Below are positions 12,310-27,300 of a stretch of 64,000 bases of DNA, piece after piece (the stretch's first letter is position 1; each line of letters starts with the position of its first letter). The notes under the pieces were generated by a model. It saw nothing but the letters and a program-made list of their open reading frames with translations, did not search any database and was not told the origin of the DNA. The translations under genes were made by a program, and so were the position numbers. This DNA is from Siphonodentalium dalli (Eukaryota > Mollusca > Scaphopoda > Gadilida > Siphonodentaliidae), in the NCBI GenBank assembly GCA_032622095.1, contig CP136063.1, positions 212,557,982 through 212,621,981 on the forward strand. Direction: 5' to 3'.

Positions 12310-12691
12310 GGCAGACATATGTGTTCTTTCATGGTGCACTGTCATAAAATCATGGGGCATTAACGTGCTTGATAGCTTCACATTTGCTGTTATATGTAGA
12401 TATTCAGGATCACACTCTATCAGCATCTCAAATGCTCGACTCTGTTCAAACAATATTCCTTGCAAATGGAAACATATTGTCCACATATGTCAAAAAGTGC
12501 TGTATCTTCTGAACTGCATTCATGAAAGGTGACTGCAGCCAATGATTGGAATAATAAGAACAGGCAAAAAACCAGTATCTTCGAAAAGCTGGCAATAATC
12601 TTATCAGATTTACTTCTCTGGAAGGTGACTCATATTTGATTCAAGGAGGAGAAGCTTCTCACAATGACATAATAAATCGTTTTCTCAAATA

Positions 12692-12905
12692 GAGTAATGC
12701 CCTAAATAATCGACTCCTTAACCACAGCAGAATTATGGGTAATTTTTCAGGATTTTGTCAGAAATGTGGCTTGTTGCCATTCATCGGAAAGCTCTCACTG
12801 AGATCTTTCCGATGAATGGCAACAAGCCATATTTCCAACTAAATCCTGAAGAATTTCCCCATAATTCTGCTGTGGTTATGGAGTTGATAGTTTATGGCAT
12901 AAATG
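12692..12905. mobile_element. Family D palindromic MITE, mutated ends
   Basis: GAGTAATGCCCTAAATAATC to a degraded right end (GGCATAAATG, TA). The hairpin is well preserved in the middle. Confidence 0.78.
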
Positions 12906-15234
12906 TATGTAGTGCATATCTAGTGTAGTAAAAGTTTGTGAGAATTGTAGTATTCAGTTGTAGATATTAAAAAAAATAAGATGAGAACAAATAATCTGTA
13001 ATAATTATTGTTGACTGATCGCTCAAAGATGTTTCCTAGATTCTGATGAGTATAACGAATTATGTATAAATCACCTGTATTCTGCATTATAAAATTTGTT
13101 GGGTTTTGCTATGGGAGGAAAAATTGTCAACACATCATTGACCCCCGATCTCACAATTTAAATAAAACCAACCACGAAGGAGTGTTTGTATTTGTTATCA
13201 GCTTTTTATAAAGACTGAATTCCACCTTGCAATGAGCTGTGCGGCACAACCAATGAGATAGCGATATAACTAATGGAATAGATGGTATCCTTTCATAGAG
13301 ATAAAAAATCTGAATCACAGTTCCAGAGACTTAAATCTGTTAAGATTGTCATAAGTTTTCAAAAGATTCTGGCCAAAAACATCCCATGAACATTGTGTTG
13401 TCATTTCATGCATTGAAATTCTCACTCCCCGTATTTTGGGGAGTGAAGATTACGACTCAGAACATTACATCACATCACAATCTGTCCTTGGGTGTTCGAT
13501 AGTGATGATACTGATATATTATTTTGACCGATATTTAATGCACAGCATTGATTCGAATAAACGGGAACTGCAGGTGATATTTTTAGATTTGTTGTCAGCT
13601 AATATTGTTGTTGAGACAGAGTCCACTGAGCAGATGAGATGATACTGGTAAAGATAGATCCTGGATTTGGTTAGAAGCATTTTGCATTGCATCAATAAGC
13701 TTAAACAGCTATTGCAAGCCATAGTTATTTGTAAAACTTTTATCATATCATAAACCTGTATACTTTTCTCCAAGATAAATGCTGAAGTGGTTAATATTAA
13801 GTACTCATTATTGATTCTTATTCTAACAACCAAAATATTTGATAAAGTGATATGCGATTAACTTAAATTGACTGTTAGTTTTATCTGAAATTAAAATATT
13901 AAACGGTATGTTGTTAAGCTGATAATTATTTAACCTAAGTTAGCTGAATTTGTTTTAATATAGAAAAATAGGAATGTAACAGTGTTTCGACATCAAGTAA
14001 TGTTCCAACATAGGACTACATTTCTTAATATTCTTTGAGTTCAAGCATGAGTGTTACGTTTTCTATTTATATTAAGATATTTCATGAATTGAATTTACTT
14101 GGGGTTTATAAGTTTGGTGTCATACACAACTTTCGACATAACAGGTCAGGCGTGAAGATGGTGTAATGCATGCATGGTTCCTAACCCCATGGTTACAATT
14201 TGGAACTTATTACAACCATGATCATGACGAATATTAGAAACTACATGATATACATTATATACATCCAGTTACCGAAAATATCATTTCTTTGACATCAAAC
14301 TACACGTAGGAACAGCCATACCAAATGTATTGACAGAAAACTGCGGCAAGAATTTCAATGCACTATAACCAGGCTTCAATATATGGTGCTGATCATTTGC
14401 AGAATGATGTCCCCAGATGGTGAATTTAGTGATGCTATCTGGCACAGCAGACTAGCATCGCTAATTTCTCCTTCTGGGGACCTCATTCTGCTTAGGCCTC
14501 ATCTTCTCTGGAAAGTATCTTTATTATCAAATTGAGTTTTATAGTTTCTTTAGAAACTTATAAAGAAAGTTATTTTCTTTTTTAGTTTAGTTTCTCTATA
14601 TCCTTAAATTAGTGGACAACACAATGCATAATCAAGGTGCCCAATGGGTGCACATCACCATCTTCACTATCTGGGAACTTAAATCTGAGTCTTGGTCTAT
14701 CATAGCAGATGAGGTCACCAGAGGATGAATTGAGTGATGCTAGCGTCACTAAATTAACCCTCTGGGGGATCTCATTCTGCAATAAAAATATGATTCAACT
14801 GATATGTAAATCACTTGCTATTGCAGCTATGCTTTATCTACCCATTTTCAGATTGCTCTGTTACTAAACCATTTTTGTGCTTTACAGCTGTATATTAATT
14901 ATGTTGATTCAGCATTGATTCTGAAGACTTTTCTGGTCAAATCTGCATTGAAACCTGTTGCATTTCTAATTATAAAAGTATTCTTAAGGGCTTCACACTA
15001 TCCTAGAACTTGTTTTAGGAAGACTTTTGTCAGAGACTATAATATTTGGTGTAAAAATGTTTTACCAGTCAGATAACATTGCTGTCCATATCAACTTGAG
15101 AAATTGTTAAGATCTTTGATTAAACATTATTATGTCTTCAGAACTCAGTGTCATGTTGTCACTTCAGCTGTAATATATAGACTTGCTCAGGACTTTCAGG
15201 ATTCAATAATTTATTATGCCATATCTTATTTCAG
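12906..15234. other. Intron before the first recognised exon
   Basis: Holds the family C copy 14370-14781. The frame 13436-13642 and its antisense have no recognisable protein. The missing F3 exon was looked for here and not found. Confidence 0.5.
14370..14781. mobile_element. Family C full-length but eroded copy
   Basis: Two palindromes (about 14400-14490 and 14708-14780) with the family spacer between them. The ends are eroded and no target duplication is visible. Confidence 0.65.
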
Positions 15235-15323
15235 AAACAACAGCCTGTAGGATATAAAACACCAACCGTTGCCTCCTGCAAATACCTATGGAAATGTGCC
15301 GTCGAACAGCAAATGTTCTTCAC
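15235..15323 (+). CDS. Exon: end of FERM F3 lobe
   Basis: The acceptor is a T-rich tract ending TTATTTCAG and the donor is CAC|GTAAGA. Phase 0 in; two bases (AC) left over at the end. It encodes 29 residues plus a split Thr, starting KQQPVGYKTPTVASCKYLWK. The C-K-x-L-W-K-C-A-V-E-x-x-x-F-F pattern is the hallmark of the final helix of the FERM F3 (PH-like) lobe in band 4.1 and FRMD proteins. This is the strongest single identification in the window. Confidence 0.88.
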
Positions 15324-18300
15324 GTAAGACATATTTCAAATTTATTTTGTCACACATATATTTTCCGTGAACCTGATAGTTGTTGATTTGATCGTCAATT
15401 GTGTGTGAAAGTAGCATACTAATTTTTAGTCAAATGAAGTACAGCTAAATCCAGAGTGTTTTTGGTACATAAAAATTCACCCAAGGGCCAGCCTGGAGGT
15501 ACAGTTGTAATGGTGTTGGTTCCAACACCGAGAAACCGCACCAAGCAAAATACAAAAGAAAACGCATCTTCGGTGCTCTGTAATGTCTGTTCCCCGATCT
15601 GTATTTTGCACAGTTCATGATCGACCAATGTTTTTTGTTTAACTTTATTGTATTGTTTACGAAGAAATAACATTAACCCTTTGGAGAGTATCTATAACGT
15701 CAGTATATGACGTCATGTGTGAGTTTACCATCAATGTCAGCAATAAGTATTAAACAAATTGGGGTCAACTGTTCTTAAAATCAATTTTAAAGTAAATTGA
15801 GACATGGTTATAATAAAATTGAAATGAAATTTTACTTCCAAGATATTATAATCTAGAAACTTTGAAGGGAATCCTCTATTGGTGCAGAAGTTTTCAGTTT
15901 CAAATGTTATATATTTCTACAATAAAAGCCAATTTGTTCTCTTAACTGCATGAAATCATAGTGACAACTGATAAAACATGTTCTGTTGGTGATGGGACAA
16001 ACCATTGAATTTTAGCTGTAATGTGTGATGTTGTGCCTATTCATATTATCCTACTGTATATATAGACAACCTACTGGTAAATGTGGGACCAATCTACAGA
16101 ATGAATGCGGCTCTTTCATCTCCTTGCAAAGTCACTTCTCGTTTTTAGTCGAGTTTTTTTCCAAAACTCGACTTATAGTTTGATGGGGGACTGTGGGCGG
16201 GCGGCGGGCGGGCGGCGGACGGACGGGCGGCGTGTTATAACTCAACCGTTTATTGACGGATTAAAAAAATTTGGTGTGTGAGTACATATCCATGCACGTA
16301 AGCTGCAGACAAAAAATAGGGTTCGTCCGCACATTTATTACAGAGTTATGGCCCTTTGCCATTTTTCATTGATTTTAGGCTCGTTAGCGCAACAACTTCA
16401 ACAAACGTTATCTGAAATTTGGGATATAGGTGTCTCCCAAGAATATCTCGGATGAGTTCGAAAACCGGCCTGGTCCGATAAAATTTGATAGAGTTATGGC
16501 CCTTAATTAGTTATTTTTCACGAATTTTCAGCTCGTTAGCGCGATAACTTCAACAAACGTTATCCGATTTGATTGAAATTTGGTATATAGGTGTCTCCCA
16601 AGAATATCTCGGACGAGTTCGAAAACCGGCCTGGTCCAATAAAATTTGATAGAGTTATGGCCCTTAATTAGTCATTTTTCACGAATTTTCAGCTCGTTAG
16701 CGCGATAACTTCAACAAACGCTATCCTATTTGATTGAAATTTTGATATATAGGTGTCTCCCAAAAATACCTCGGACGAGTTAGAAAACCGGCCCGGTCCG
16801 ATAAAATTTGATAGAGTTATGGTCCTTAAGTAGTCATTTTGTACGAATTTTTAGCTCGTTAGCGCGATAACTTCAACATACGTCATCCGATTCAACTAAA
16901 ATTTGGTATATAAGTGTCTTCCAATAATATCCTGGACGAGTTCGAAAACCAGCCTGGCCCAATAAAATTTGATAGAGTTATGGCCCTTAATTAGTCATTT
17001 TTCGTGAATTTTTAGCTCGTTAGCGCTATAACTTCAACAAACGTCCTCCGATTTGTTTAAAATTTGGAATAGACATACTTGCCAAGAATATTTCGGACGA
17101 GTTCGAAAACCAGCCTGGCCCGATAAAATTTGATGGAGTTATGGCCCTTAATTAGTCATTTTTCGATTTTACCTATTAATTAGTCTACCGATACTGATGC
17201 ACACTATTTGGCGGTAGCCACCGGCGGTAAGCCACTGAAAACGAGACACGGCATCTCTGATGCCACCTCTTGTATGTTGTTTATTTTTACTAGAGAGAAA
17301 TAACTTATTTGAAAGGATTTAATAACCCGTTCTTTACTAAATGGATACTCCAATAAATTATAAAAGCATACATTTGGAATGGCCTTATTATTTATTTGGA
17401 GGGATGTTCAAGAGATAAATGCAGATGACAAACAGTCAAAAGCTAATACAAGTGCAGAAGGATTCATATTCTTTGTGGGGAAATGTTCATATAATTAGTT
17501 CAACATATGGTCGTCATTGAACTTATTATCTGAACATTTCCTAAGGGATCTACCCATCAATGAGTAATTAGTATTGAAAAGATTAAATGGCATAACTGAC
17601 TTGTCAATTTCAGTCCTCCAGCAAGCCTTGAAATAGTGTGTCTGTCATATGCAGAATGAGGTCCCCAGAGGGTGAATTTAGTGATGCTACCCCGCATAGC
17701 TATGCGGGGTAGCATCACTAAATTCACCCTCTATTTTTTAAGGCTTGTCCTCCAGGCTGGTCCCCGTGATATTCCATAGCAGAAATAATCAATGTGTGTT
17801 CTCAAATGTTGTAGAAGGTTAGAAATATAGTATTACAGAAGGAATGTTGATTAATTTATTTATGTCACGTTACCTTGTATTATTAATTGTGTTGTCATAG
17901 ATACATCCATTTTCCAGGGAGTTTATGAAATGAATTCTTTTTACAGGTTAGCCTCATCCATCAATGCACCAAAACTGAAGTCAGGCGGAAATGTTTTCTC
18001 AAGAGGATCAAAGTTTCGGTTTAGGTCTGTTAATAGCATACAGCTCACTGATATCCACCCTTCACAGCCCCAGCTCTCATAATTGGCTATAACAATCAGC
18101 AATGCCGAAGCCATGTGCTGAAGCAAACTGGGCCAAGACAAAGGGTTGCCGTAGCAGATTGCCGAAGCCAAACAATTTGAATTAAGAGGGCTGCAGCCCT
18201 CTTAAAGTGATGTGAAACACTCCGGTAGGGTGATCAAATAGAGATGGAGAATAATCTTGTTCAAAGTAGTTACTTTTACAAATATTATATCTAAATTGAC

Positions 18301-21300
18301 AACACACACCGACATTCTTATATATTAATTAAATACAGTGACTGCTGATGGCAAAATTATTTTCGTTAGTTTATCGCCGATAGAAATGTCCCGATTCGAG
18401 TAGTAAATATTGACAATTTATCGTAGTTCAGACACTGTTTTCTATGGAGTGGTACAATCGATTTGTTTGAGATTTTCGGTGATGTTAGTAGAATGCTACA
18501 TTCCTCCAGTTGGCATAGCACCTAAGTACTAACTTATCAGTTTCATGCACCCGAACAAGTACATAATATGTCTTTAATTCAGATTGTTTGGCTTTGGCAA
18601 TCCCCTTTGCCATATATATCCCAGTTTCTTCAGATGATGGCTTCGGCTTTGCTGATTGCCATAGCCAATTATGAGAGTTGCCTTCATGTCATGTATTTCT
18701 ATGGATACCAGCAGTCTATTTGCTATTACTGCAGGGCCTTGAATGCCTGGGAAGTCATTGAATAGCCTTGAATTTCAACAATTTATTCCTATAATTAGTG
18801 TTCTGGCTGTGTCATATTAACAATTCCGTATGCCCCACGTGTTCCGTATGAATCCTGTTGACGTATAATCTATGTGAAGAAGTTTCTGCATAAATCTTTC
18901 CAGAGAAGATGAGGCCTAAGCAGAATGAGGTCCCCAGAGGGTGAATTTGGTGATGCTAACCTGTTATGCGGGATAGCATCACTAAATTCACCTTCGGGGA
19001 CCTCATTCTGTAAATGACAGGCACACTTCACTCAGGTTTGGCTGATAGCATGTTATTAAATTGGCATATCTCAGAAAAACTAAAAAACTGTTGAGACATT
19101 GCATTTCATTGCATCTGACTTGAGGAACCATGGTATGGAACACCCAGGTCCCCAGATTTTTGTTTGTCACAATATTCCCATTCTTTTTTTTTCGAAACGG
19201 AATCTTGCCACATTTCTCATGAATTTATTTACAAATATTATGGATAAAGGTCATTGGAATTATTAAGAATTATCGCATTTATGTTATTGAGTCTTCCCTC
19301 ATATCTGGAATGTTTTGTTGTGTCACTGTAGTTAAAATTATTAGGTCACCAGTCTAGTGTTAAATGTTCCTTAGATCTCTTCAGGTTGTTTGTATTATTA
19401 TTATTGGAATACTAATAATTTTGTATGATATCCTTAAATGGAGTAGAGGTTTCACTGTGTCGTCACATAATCATCTTATAGTTAAATGTTTCTTGTTTAA
19501 ACCATGGAGACTCGCATATATAAGATATTGCATTGGCACAGCTCCTGCCATGGAAGGGTTAAAAGGGTAGGCCCGGTCTGAATATGTTTTCCCTTTCATG
19601 ACGGGAGCTGCGCTGTTGCAGCATTAAAGATACTGTGCCAGTCATTCTCTTATATATGCGAGTCTCCCATAGGCTAGAAACCACGCATTTATAAGAGAAT
19701 ACACTGGCTTACAAAGTCAAGGTGAATATTGTTAGGCCAAAGTATTCTCTTATATATGCGAGGCTCCCTATGGAGAAACTAGCACATATAAGAGTATGCA
19801 TTGGCACAGGGTTTACACAAAATTTCAGGAAGCTCCAGTCATGGAAGTGTTAAAAGGGTAGGCCCAGTCTGATTATCTTTAATGGGATAATCTTTACATT
19901 GTACATCATGGTGAAGCTTATTCGAGGCAGATTTCTTACCACCAAGTATGCCAGACCAATAGGCTTCTGGTTTTATGAGAAATATTTATTTTAGTTTATA
20001 TATCTAATCTTTGATTTCACTGCTTTTACTGAGCAACACCGCGATATTGTGTGACAGCCAATATTTTTAAGGCTTCAGCACATGTGTGTGGAATAGGGCC
20101 CGGTGAGTGGAATAGGGCCCGGTGAATTGGCAATTTCAACATTGAATCAAATCTCGAATCGAATTACGATAATGAATAAAAATCAAATCGAATCTGGAAT
20201 CAAATCTTTTGCCGAAACTTAGTAGATTCCCTACGATTATGGTCCAACTGTGCTGAACACGTGAACCATCACCAACCTGCAGGTTTAACAAGTAACCCAC
20301 GACCTTCCGCGAATAACCAATGCTGGGACCGGGACACCAATGTGCAGTGGGCTATTGGGTAACTTAGCCTACACATTGGATCACAGAGGTCCCAAATGGT
20401 CGCGGAAGGAGATATAGGTAAAGTATTGGGGATACAATGAATTTTTTTTAGAGATAATGCAGGCTATTCCCGTCGACAAAGGACTTTTACAAAACAATTT
20501 GAAATTCACACTCCCGCTTTCAAATCAAATCAAATCAGGAAAATGAGATTCAAAATCGAATCTAAGCTCGAAGTTTCGTCGGGCCCTAGTATGGAACTGA
20601 AAGAAGTTTGAGAACAAAACTGGAACTTTAAAATAGAAATCATCTCCAAACGTAATAAGATTGGAATAAAATGTGGTGAAATTCGCTGACAAAATCAACT
20701 GAGATGCTCGTCAAGTGTGTAACAAATACAGAACCACACATGTTATTACTATATAATTTTGGCACTATTGTGGAATGTTAACCACCCTTTGAGTGCCAGG
20801 TCGATTTTTGTATCAACCCATATACCCTGTGCCAATGCATTCTCTTATATATGCGAGTCGACCATAGGTCGCCTCGCATATATAAGAGAATGCATTGGCC
20901 TAACAATTTTTGTTTTATTTTTTTTTTTTTTACAATTTTTTACAATTTTAATAATTTATTCTTATATTCTTTATAAGACTTATTTTGTAGGTTTAGGGCC
21001 GATGAGATCGGCCCCTGGCACTCAAAGGGTTAATAGACATTGCATGCCATACCACCCGTGCCATAAATTGATAGCAAGTATCACATGAGTATGGTTCTAT
21101 CTCTTTTCTGTCATATAATTGATTCCAACAGCTATGTTTAAGGGGGTACTGTACGCTAAATGTTGTTGTTGGTTTCTATAGTCTCCGAGTCTGAGAATAA
21201 GGTAACACTTTTTTCATTATTTGAAAGTCTGTTGAGTACGAAGTAGTGTTACGGATGACAAATTTACCGGAATGCAAAAATACAAATTGTCGTTGTCGAG

Positions 21301-24300
21301 TAATTTTTGTACAGTTTTCAACCAAATGAATAAAATAAAAGTTGTATTATAGGCATACTAGTCCCATATAATCATTTAAGTTATTGTATTGTCGCTAGTC
21401 AGTGAGTGGCTTGAGTGTTCTCCCCGTATCATCATAATATTTTAAGCGATCGTGTGTGCGATCGGTTTAACAAGCCAGTATCCCTCATTTACTTTATTTG
21501 ATTACGCAAATTCGTAATTTAATTGACGCCATTTTATGGCTCCAGTCATAAATTCAATTTATATCAAATTATTAACTTTTAAATTATAAAATTTTAAGAT
21601 AGCCTATTAACCTGAGCGTTTACAGAATACATCTTCGACTCAAATTACTTATGTTTCTATATATTATCGATATTAGATCGTTGTTGTCACTGGAAATTTA
21701 ATGAAAATGGCGTACAGTACCCCTTTAATTATAAATATTTCAAATCGGCTTTCCAATGTCATACAATAACATTCTTGTCTAATATAATATAAAAAAAAGT
21801 CTTCCCTTTTAGTTAAATTGCTCGTAATATTCTTGCTGAGCTGTGCTGGTGCAGCATTAAAGATCATGTGCCAGTGCATTCACTTATATATACAAGTCTC
21901 CCATAGGGAGCCTCGCACATATAAGAGAATGTGTTGGCTTACAAGGTCATGGTGAATATTGTTAGGCCAATGCATTCTCTTATATATGCGAGGCTCCCTA
22001 TGGCACAGGGTTTTCACAATATTTCAGGAAACTCCAGTCATGGAATGGTTAACTCAACAGATAAGATAGTCTTCTAACCTATAGTCTATCTGCTATTTTT
22101 TAAATCTTATATTCTTGAGCACCTCACTATAGTGTTATAAATTTATTAACTTTTTACATTTCATGCTATCTCTTCCAGTGGGCGCTGTCAGAATGAAGCT
22201 ATATCAGCTAGTGAGAATATAAAGAGAGAGGAGCCAGACTTTAGCAGGTACTGGGTATGACAGGGTTGAGTGGGTGGGCCCAGGGTGACTCAGTTGATCA
22301 AATGCATGGCTCATTAGGCCAACATAAGCTGGCGAAGTTGGTTCATTTTCTAATTTTGAATCCTGAATTTCCTCCACCCATCATACTGATGTTGTGATGT
22401 TGCACAGTGGCTGAAATTAGTGATGTGCGGTTTTTACGCTTTCTCGGATTTATGTCGGTTTTATTTCAAAACCAAACCTCAACCGATATATTCCATAAAA
22501 CCTATTCATCCGGTTTCACTTACCTGACACCATTGGTCACTGAATCAGTGAATGTCGCTTTTACACGATGCGTGGTTAGCGTGCTATGTGCCACCATTAC
22601 TAGTAGCACATTCAATTTGGAACATTTGGGTGTCATATATGAATGAGCAATAATGGCACATATTGCCATTGAATATGGAAATCACTGGAAAATGCCTGCA
22701 AATATTATGTCAAATATTGTATATGCTCTATGCATATAGTACTTTGTGTATTGAGTAAAACCATAACCAAAACCTGTTTTTTCTACAAAAACCATACTGA
22801 AACCAAAACCGATATGAAATTTCAAAACCGCACATCACTAGCTGAAATGATGATAAAACCCCAATAATTACATCCTTTCATTCTCCATTGTATTTTGCCA
22901 TTGGTTTCCAAAATGCTAATGTATTTTAAGGTGGACTGTACCCAAATCCAGCAATTTCCTACTATACTCATAGAATATATGCAACAAGTAAATGAATTTG
23001 AGCCAGGAATAGGTGCAAAATACACTCAGGTACTCTATTAAAGGGACGGGCGGCCTTTGTTGTAGTTTATAATTTAGATAAAATACATTTTATCAAATTA
23101 TGATAATTTCCTCAAGAATATACTAATAGTATAGCATAATGATTATATGAATGTGATATTATTCACAAAACACGCTTTGTGTCAGAGAAAATGCAGGTCG
23201 AGAGTTGTTTAGTTTCTCGCAAAAAGCGCAGTGAATTGTTTATAAGCAGAATCACGATATTGCATCATTTCCTTATTTAGATTCGTGCCCATTATATGTC
23301 GGTTGTAAAACTCCTAATTTGGTGCATCTACAACTCACAATACTATCATAGTAAATAGTATTTGGTATGTATTACCATATATATGTTAGGAGAAAATACT
23401 AACTGGATTGAAATATATTCATCTCTTTTAAAGAACAATTATATTATGCAGACATTTTCTGTCTGATCATTTCCCAATCATGAAGTAATGTTAATTAGCT
23501 GGATTTTGAACTAACAGTGGGTAGAATGGGTCGATTAAAATAAACTTTGTGTGCCAATACTTTTATCTTGGCCTTCCACAACTCAACGGAACATTTTGAT
23601 TGGACGATCCGGTAGTTCCGAATGTTTGTCTATAAACAAATGGTTCTGTAATGTTTATGATGTTTGTTTATATAACAAAGCGTACAAACATATAACAATA
23701 ACATGCAATGCGATATTTATGATTGATATTAGATCAACATCTGTCTATTATATAATATTCTTTCTATTTATGGCAGTTTTAGCAAATGTGACTATTTTAA
23801 CAGCTATACCCACCACAAAGGCCGCCCATATCTTTAACGATGTAAAACAACATGGAATTATAATCAAAATGAGTTGATGATTCGAGCCATAAACTCATTT
23901 CATTATAATTAACATGTTATTTACATCATTCATAGAGCACATGAGTGTGTTTTTCACTTATTCCTCGCTCAAATTCATTAATTTTTTGCATATATTGTGT
24001 TGAGTACAGTATGATATGTTCCCATAAATGGCTGGATTTAGGTACAGTCCGCCTTTGAACAGGGTAATTACATTACGGTGGAAGTGAACGTTGAATGTAG
24101 GAATTTCGTCATGAAAACATGTGAACACAAATTTTGATGACGTAGGACCATATTCTTAATTCTTATCAGTAGTAGTTGATTGTGCGTACGGTGTCTAAGA
24201 TGGTTTGTCCATATGTAGGCCAAGTGCAGTACAAGGAGTATTCTTAGTCCCATTGGGACATTCTCATTTATAATAGACTTCATGTTTTACATGTAGTAGA

Positions 24301-27300
24301 TCACTTTTAAATATCTGCACTCTTAATATTAATAGTTTACATTCTCAAATTTCAGTAGACACACAACTGACATTAACGCATCAATAACTATTTTTTTTTT
24401 AATATCCTCAGTGGTATCTCAGTGTAGGTTAATTTATGTACTCTATTATAGTATTAACGGCCTTTGTGAAAAAAGTTGTCAATCGCCACTGTAGTAGCAA
24501 TACACGATTTTCTGTCCATTTTTGCCATTTTGAGGGGGGTACTGTACTACAACCTTCTGCTGCACCATGGTCATTGATAAACATCACACGAGTGCTTGGT
24601 TACAAGATACAGAAATGGTCAGAGTATTATCTGTCTGTCTTTTGACTGGAATTGTCTAATCAGAAGTTGAATTATCTCCCTTAGACTGGCTTAGAAAAAT
24701 CTTCATTTTAACCATTTTTTTTGGCCGAAATTGGCCGTCTTCGGTCCCATAGCTAACCCTGACAAAGCGTATGTCAGTCTATAATCACCTTATGAGCTGA
24801 TACATCCTAGATACATGTCAGATATATTAAAACAAAATTTTAAAGTCGACTGTTTTCAAGGGAGAGAAATCGAGCTCTTTTCTGCTGGAGTACCACACAG
24901 AGCTGGCCCGACATCAGATTCCAAAAACATACTTCGTATTCAAACATCATCCCATTTTGTATATTATGGTACCTTTATAAAATAATTAAACCATCAAACC
25001 ATAACTTCCAGACATAACAGAAGCCAAACTGACAGTTATAGCCCTTATATGCTTAAAATCTATTTTTTCAGCCCTCCTATAAACCCATGAAATCGTGTAT
25101 TGCTACATGTAGGTATAAAGGCACGTTGTACCTAAAATTCGTAGAAAGTTGTTTCCATGTGCATTTTTAAGCATGTCGTATTTAGACGTGGTCACTCGAC
25201 ACTGCTGTCATTTCTGTAGAGGGAAAGTAATCAAGAAATTTAGGTTAACGAGAAATAGCCTTAATGTCAAAGTGTGTGGCAGCCATTTTTTACAGTATTC
25301 CGTCGATTGGCAGCTTATGATTTAAGTTATCTCCAGCAACATAGAGGGTACATGGAGATTTAATACCTGGAAGTCTATTTTGAACCCCAAGACGGGGTAA
25401 TAACATGTTTGGGCTTCTGGGAGTGCAAGAGTGTCATTGCAGAATGAGGTACCCAAAGTGTGAATTTAGTGACACTATCCCACACAGCGGGTTAGCATCA
25501 CTAAATTCACCCTCTGGGGGCCTCATTCTGCATGGCCTCATCTGCTATTGGAGACATAGACTCAGATAGAAGTTCCCAAATGGTGAATATTGTGATGTAC
25601 AACCATTGGGAACCTTGATTAGGCTATGTGTCATCTGGCAAATTGGGGATATAGATAACTAAACTAAAAAATAAATAGAATCTATGTGAAGAAATTTCTA
25701 TAGAAATTTGACAATAAATAAACTTTTCAGGGAAGATGAGGCCTAAGCAGAATGAATTCCCCAGAGGGTGAATTTAGTGATGCTAGCCCACTATGGGGGA
25801 TATCGTCACTAAATTCACACTCTGGGGACCTCATTCTGTAAATAACAGGCACACTAAACTCAGGCTTGTGTGAGTGGGGATAGTGGAGATTTATAGTTTG
25901 ACAGAAAAATTTGATGAAAATATAATGAGTGTCATTATTTTACTTGGGTTGATTTCTGATGTTGATTAAATGGTAATTATTTCAGAACTTCATCTCTACC
26001 TAATTTCACGAGAAAGCGGCAAGCACAGTCCATGGATGCATCCATTATTTCCTGTCCTGTTCCAGGTAAAATTATTTTCAGTAGCAATCGGCTCTCTCTA
26101 CTCTCAACTATTAGTATGTGTATGTGTCTAGCGAATGGTAGATCTGTTCTTCATACACAACTTCTCTCTTTATCACATGTTTGCTTAGTTCATATATATA
26201 TTTGAATATATTATAGAACAGTTGATGTGTTTTATCCTTCAATATTGTCTGTTGAATTATTAATTTCTTCTAATTTTGATGCAGTTTTCATTCCTTTTCA
26301 GAAAAATTCGGAATATCTAAAGTCAATAAATTTTCTTATTTAAAGGCCCACTTAATTATCGAGTAACAGATTTTTTTTGTTGGGATATAGTGCCTTGATA
26401 TATGGTTTTCTTAACAATCTATGACATAAAATATGAATAAAATACTATCATTCATCACCATTTGGAATATCTGTGTCTCAGAAGGTGCCCATAGAGTAAT
26501 GGAAAATAGCTGAAATCATAAAATTTCCCCTGTTTGGCTACCAGAATGCAACAGAATTCAAACTAAGATATAGAATTATTCCCCTTCCATTGAAAATAAT
26601 AGACTTTGCAGTAGGGAAACATGTTGGTAACTCAAAAAAACATGTTTACAGTTTATTACACCGGATAAGTTGATAATACAATGTTTTGAAGCTTCCTCTT
26701 TCAAATGGTATATAATATGGCATATATTTTATATAATGTGATCTGGGGGTTCGAAAATTAAGTGGGCCTTTAACACTGAGTATCCGTAAGCAATAGATAG
26801 AAAGTTTTCTTGGATACAATTGAGAATACATTGAATTATTATTGCCTCTTTGGATCAAATAACAGAGTGAAAAAAGAACTACAAAAGTTTGTAGTTTGAA
26901 CATTTTTATTACAGTTATGCCCTAAATAATCGACTCCTTAACCACATCAGAATTATGGGTCATTTTTCAGGATTTAGTCGGAAATATGGCTTGTTGCCAT
27001 TCATCGGAAAGCTCTCACTTATAGCTTTCCGATGAATGGCAACAAGCCATATTTCCGACTAAATCCTGAAAAATTACCCATAATTCCACTGTGGTTAAGG
27101 AGTCGATTAATTAGGGCATTACTGTAGCTATATATGTACCTTTGTTTTAACTAAACATAGATTTTCTGTCAAAATCATGGGTCCAAATTGTGAACATTGC
27201 AGCTTCCATCTGCCAACATAATACAAATTATAATGTTAAAAACAACTCAGCATGTTTGCCGTTGATGCTGGCGCTATCATTCTTCATATTATCTAGGATT

